Shown here: in pieces, positions 19,288 to 21,591 of the stretch
Position numbering within the stretch: position 1 is the first letter of the stretch
Layout: the number at the start of each line of letters is the position of its first letter
Assembly: GCA_900547025.1 (NCBI GenBank)
Contig: UREZ01000024.1
Span: 1 to 21,591 of the forward strand
From: an uncultured Collinsella sp.
GTDB taxonomy: Bacteria > Actinomycetota > Coriobacteriia > Coriobacteriales > Coriobacteriaceae
Length of the DNA stretch: 21,591 bases
Reading direction: 5' to 3'
Program-made: the position numbers and the translations under genes
Notes under the pieces: generated by a model
What the model was told of the DNA's origin: nothing
The model's database searches: none
The model's input: the letters and a program-made list of their open reading frames with translations, nothing else

Positions 19288-20064
19288 ATGAGGATCGATT
19301 CACGAAAACCGAAAGCCGCCGCCCTTTCCGCCGCTCTGACCGTGGCGCTTTTGGCGGGCGCCGGCACAACTGATGCCCACGCGGCAACACTGTCCGATAC
19401 GGTTGGATCTACGCCGTCCGAGACGACGCTGGTACAGCCCGTTGATTATCGCGGCGATGGTTATGGTTCCATGCAGGAGTGGAACGCCTCGATGGAGGCC
19501 AAGCGCGATTCCCTTGAGATGCGCGCTCAGATTATCCTAAACATGTATGGTGACTATGCCACCGATGACGAGCGCGCTGTGCTGCAGGGTTGTATCGATG
19601 GTGCGGGCAGCCTTTTGACGATGGGGGAGGTCGACGCGAAGTCGACCGAGCTCGATGAGCTGCGCACTGCGCTTGAGAATGCCAAGCGCGAAGCGCTCGA
19701 GGCCGCTGCCGCCGAGGCAGAGGCTGCCGAGGCCGCCCAGGCTTCGTACTACAACGCCGGCTACACTCCGTCCTACGCGTCTGCCGCGTCCTACGCGAAC
19801 GGATCGGGCCTGACGCGCTCTGCGGGTGTCAATAACTACAACGGGCGCCGCGAGACCTATTACAGCAGCAATGTGCTTTATCACTATCGCACGGGCGAAT
19901 GGACTCAGGATTCTGAGGGCTTCTGGCGCGATTCCGACGGCTATTACGTTGTTGCCGCGGGCGATATGGCCCAGGGCTCGACCTTTACGGGCTCCAAGGG
20001 TGATTGCAAGGTCTATGACTCCGGCTGCGCCGCCGGAACCACCGACTACTACACCGGTTGGTAA
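19288..20064 (+). CDS. Secreted protein with helical middle and Tyr/Trp-rich C-terminal module
   Basis: A 258-residue protein of unknown function. Residues 1-32 form a signal peptide (charged MRIDSRKPK, then a hydrophobic stretch, cleavage after AHA32). Residues about 60-130 are helical, with an Ala/Glu-rich coiled-coil-like segment (LENAKREALEAAAAEAEAAE). A Tyr/Ser/Ala-rich linker follows. The last 80 residues contain YNGRRETYYSSNVLYHYRTG, WTQDSEGFWRDSDGYYVVAA and GDCKVYDSGCAAGTTDYYTGW. This C-terminal pattern (RRETYYS, then KVYDSGC, then TTDYYT-W) recurs, as I recall, at the ends of secreted proteins in anaerobic Gram-positives and looks like a compact beta domain that may carry a disulfide. 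The ATG at 19288 has CGGAGG 11 bases upstream. A cell-surface role is inference. Confidence 0.8.
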   Translation: MRIDSRKPKAAALSAALTVALLAGAGTTDAHAATLSDTVGSTPSETTLVQPVDYRGDGYGSMQEWNASMEAKRDSLEMRAQIILNMYGDYATDDERAVLQGCIDGAGSLLTMGEVDAKSTELDELRTALENAKREALEAAAAEAEAAEAAQASYYNAGYTPSYASAASYANGSGLTRSAGVNNYNGRRETYYSSNVLYHYRTGEWTQDSEGFWRDSDGYYVVAAGDMAQGSTFTGSKGDCKVYDSGCAAGTTDYYTGW

Positions 20065-20094
20065 TCTGCCATCAGAGCAAAATAGGCACATGAT

Positions 20095-20146
20095 GGGCGG
20101 GCGTCTTTACTGAGCATTTAGGCAACGTAAAGCCGCCCTTTCTTTA
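20095..20146 (+). terminator. Terminator after the secreted protein
   Basis: GGGCGG (20095-20100) pairs with CCGCCC (20133-20138) and CTTTAC with GTAAAG inside it, with a 4-base bulge on the 5' side. TTTCTTTA follows. Confidence 0.6.
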
Positions 20147-20213
20147 TGTGCGTTTGAGTTAACAGAGCCCTTACCGTGGCGGTACGCTGGGCGTATGCAT
20201 GCGGGGCACACTG

Positions 20214-20261
20214 GTTCATGAGAAATAAGGTCTTTCTCGTGGAGGAAGTGGTCTCATGAAC
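20214..20261 (+). promoter_or_regulatory. Hairpin that encloses the ribosome-binding site and start codon of the next ORF
   Basis: GTTCATGAGA (20214-20223) and TCTCATGAAC (20252-20261) are perfect complements, and the right arm contains the ATG start codon. Between them CTTTCTC (20232-20238) pairs with GAGGAAG (20242-20248, one G-U), which is the Shine-Dalgarno. In this fold both translation signals are blocked. It resembles an RNA thermometer or another translation-control leader. Confidence 0.5.
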
Positions 20262-20462
20262 GCTCGAGATATCGCTATCGCCGCCGTCGCATTGGTACTT
20301 GGCTGTCTTGGCCCTACAGCTGCGTTTGTCGCAGGCATGCAGGGCTCGTGCGGGGCTGCTCCTATTGTGGTCGGCGCGCTGATCGCGGTCACACTGCTGG
20401 GAAGCGCCGGTGTTGTCCTTTGTCGCGACGATGAGGACGAGGTTCCGGAGTCGCATCTCTAG
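20256..20462 (+). CDS. Small membrane protein, 68 residues
   Basis: An unrecognised small protein. Two hydrophobic segments are visible, about residues 6-26 (AIAAVALVLGCLGPTAAFVA) and 33-55 (AAPIVVGALIAVTLLGSAGV), joined by a short loop GMQGSCG, with an acidic tail CRDDEDEVPESHL. It would form a two-helix hairpin in the membrane with the acidic tail on one side. Three Cys are present. GGAGGA lies 9 bases before the ATG, and a terminator follows, so it is a self-contained unit. Its start lies in the hairpin at 20214-20261. Confidence 0.65.
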   Translation: MNARDIAIAAVALVLGCLGPTAAFVAGMQGSCGAAPIVVGALIAVTLLGSAGVVLCRDDEDEVPESHL

Positions 20463-20500
20463 CTGTTGCGAAAATGACTGTTGGCCATGGCTGAACATGA

Positions 20501-20538
20501 AAACCGCCACAAGGGGAGTGCCCTTTGCGGCGGTTTTT
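20501..20538 (+). terminator. Intrinsic terminator after the small membrane protein
   Basis: AAACCGCCACAAGGG pairs with CCCTTTGCGGCGGTTT (one mismatch) and is followed by TTTTT. It could also act weakly for the minus-strand gene that ends at 20572, because AAAA at its 5' end reads as T's on that strand. Confidence 0.85.
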
Positions 20539-20571
20539 GCTATTGAGACTGTTGGATGCGGTGCGGCGGCG

Positions 20572-21486
20572 TTACCAGCTTGCCTCGATATCACGGATGC
20601 GCCGATAGAGCCATTCGTTCTGCGGCGCCTGGATATCGTGCTTGGCCGCGAGGCGGCGGACGGTGCCCGCGAACTCCTCGACCTCTGTTTTGCGCTGCGC
20701 GACGCGGTCCTGCGCCATCGAGGGCATGCCGGCGGGGTCGAGCCCCTCGATGAGATGCACCATCTGCGTTAGGTCTGCCTCGGTGAGCTCGATACCCTCG
20801 GCGTTGGCGACCGCAAGCGTCTCGCGCATGGCGGAGACAAAACTGCGGAGCTGCTCGGAGCCCGGCTCCGTGGCGCTTCCGTAGGTCCCGCCGTAGGCCA
20901 TGCACGTCTGGTTGATGCCGTCGTTGAGCATGAGTTTGGCCCACATGCGGTGCGCAATGTCGCTCTCGACGGTATGGGCGATGCCGCAGCGCGTGTAGAG
21001 CTCGTCGATGGCGGTGACGGTTGCGGGCTCGGTGCCCGCTGCCGCGCCAAAGCGAATCTCGCCCGCATTGGTAAAGGTGAGCGCGCCGTTGAGGAACACG
21101 GCGTCCATGCCCTGGCAAATGCCAAGAACGGTATGCTCCCAGCCAAAGCGCTCGGCAATCTTCTGCTCGCTCGTAATTCCGTTACACAGCGAGGCGATGA
21201 GCGTATTGGGCCCCACGACGCGCTCCATAGTCTTGAGTGCCTGGTCGAGTCCGGTTGTCTTGACCGTGAGGATGGCCAGATCGGCGGGTGTCGCCTCGCT
21301 TGCGCGGACGGACTTGAGTACGCAGGGCTTGCCGTTGACGGTGAGCGCGTCGTTCGCATGGCGCTCAAAGCGAGCGTCGTCCATGATGTATTCGACGGCA
21401 TCGTTGCCGAGTGCCTGGGCGATCATGCTGCCGTAGAGTAGCCCGACGCCGCCCTTGCCGATAAAGGCGACCTTGTTGATCTGCAT
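20572..21486 (-). CDS. panE: 2-dehydropantoate 2-reductase (ketopantoate reductase) family
   Basis: A 304-residue NADPH-dependent reductase that makes D-pantoate for pantothenate and CoA synthesis. The N-terminal Rossmann motif is VAFIGKGGVGLLYG. VKTTGLDQAL and SLCNGITSEQ follow. The active-site segment HRMWAKLMLNDGINQ supplies the catalytic Lys and the Asn. PSMAQDRVAQRKTEVEEF is the C-terminal signature with the substrate-binding Glu. Length is normal. The ATG at 21486 is preferred, since GGGGAG lies 9 bases upstream; the ATG at 21495 directly abuts that sequence. Related family members reduce other 2-oxo acids, and no other pantothenate gene is nearby, so the substrate is probable rather than certain. 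Confidence 0.85.
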   Translation of the reverse strand: MQINKVAFIGKGGVGLLYGSMIAQALGNDAVEYIMDDARFERHANDALTVNGKPCVLKSVRASEATPADLAILTVKTTGLDQALKTMERVVGPNTLIASLCNGITSEQKIAERFGWEHTVLGICQGMDAVFLNGALTFTNAGEIRFGAAAGTEPATVTAIDELYTRCGIAHTVESDIAHRMWAKLMLNDGINQTCMAYGGTYGSATEPGSEQLRSFVSAMRETLAVANAEGIELTEADLTQMVHLIEGLDPAGMPSMAQDRVAQRKTEVEEFAGTVRRLAAKHDIQAPQNEWLYRRIRDIEASW

Positions 21487-21504
21487 GTGAATCATCTCCC
21501 CATA

Positions 21505-21530
21505 TAAAAGGCGCCCGCGTGGGGGCGCCT
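21505..21530 (-). terminator. Terminator on the minus strand just before panE
   Basis: Read on the minus strand, AGGCGCCC (21530-21523) pairs with GGGCGCCT (21516-21509) around a 6-base loop, followed by TTTTATAT. It ends about 20 bases before the panE start, leaving no room for a promoter in between. It may end an upstream gene beyond the window or attenuate panE. Confidence 0.7.
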
Positions 21531-21591
21531 GATGGATTAGAGGCTTTAGCCTGTGCGGGGCGCGCAGCGCGCCGCATCAGAAACCACCCGC
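21531..21591. other. Right edge of the window
   Basis: No gene is seen. A short palindrome GGCGCGCAGCGCGCC lies near 21558-21573, and AGGCT/AGCCT pairing near 21541-21551. These may be part of the panE leader or an adjacent extragenic element. Confidence 0.35.

Overview
The window is a chromosomal housekeeping segment of a GC-rich Gram-positive bacterium. Gene content and protein character suggest Coriobacteriia, most probably Collinsella or a close relative: class III ribonucleotide reductase of a strict anaerobe, CCA-encoded tRNAs, a SpoIIE/STAS/HATPase regulatory pair, and secreted proteins with a Cys-containing Tyr/Trp-rich tail. This assignment is recognition, not a database result. I see no phage, transposase, CRISPR array or rRNA.

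Layout. 1-450: a long perfect inverted repeat, a tRNA promoter, tRNA-Leu(GAG) and its terminator. 450-3623 (+): a PAS-GAF-SpoIIE phosphatase followed by a STAS-HATPase fusion, a partner-switching pair. 3669-4360 (+): five tRNAs (Gly-GCC, Cys-GCA, Gly-GCC, Gly-GCC, Val-GAC) separated by terminator-like hairpins and driven by promoters that share a palindromic T/A tract with the tRNA-Leu promoter. 4361-8171 (+): a probable NrdR-controlled promoter, then nrdD and nrdG (anaerobic dNTP synthesis), separated by two large hairpin elements. 8238-9908 (+): a folate set: folE, an HD-domain phosphohydrolase and folB. 9915-11779 (-): a YgjP-like metallopeptidase and an M19 dipeptidase. 11900-13791 (+): an FKBP-type prolyl isomerase of SlyD type, coupled to a UreE-like protein, then a Cof-type HAD phosphatase. 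13869-17391 (-): Fur/PerR-type regulator, acylphosphatase, Gfo/Idh/MocA oxidoreductase, RNase HI and a LysR regulator. 17392-18975 (+): divergent from lysR, a Cys-codon-containing leader peptide and O-acetylhomoserine sulfhydrylase. 19288-20462 (+): a secreted protein and a small membrane protein whose ribosome-binding site and start codon lie in a hairpin. 20572-21486 (-): a ketopantoate reductase.

Functional links. The SpoIIE phosphatase would dephosphorylate the STAS serine; in the second protein the STAS and kinase domains are on one chain, which is unusual. nrdD and nrdG form an enzyme and its activase. FolE and FolB flank the step (dihydroneopterin triphosphate dephosphorylation) for which no enzyme is otherwise visible, so the HD protein between them is a candidate. 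The FKBP/UreE-like pair looks like a metal-centre maturation module without urease genes in view. The LysR regulator and leader peptide suggest two layers of sulfur-amino-acid control over metY.

The most interesting items are the 17-residue leader peptide before metY, the FKBP/UreE-like pair, the STAS-HATPase fusion, the nrdG leader with competing hairpins, and the start-codon hairpin at 20214-20261.
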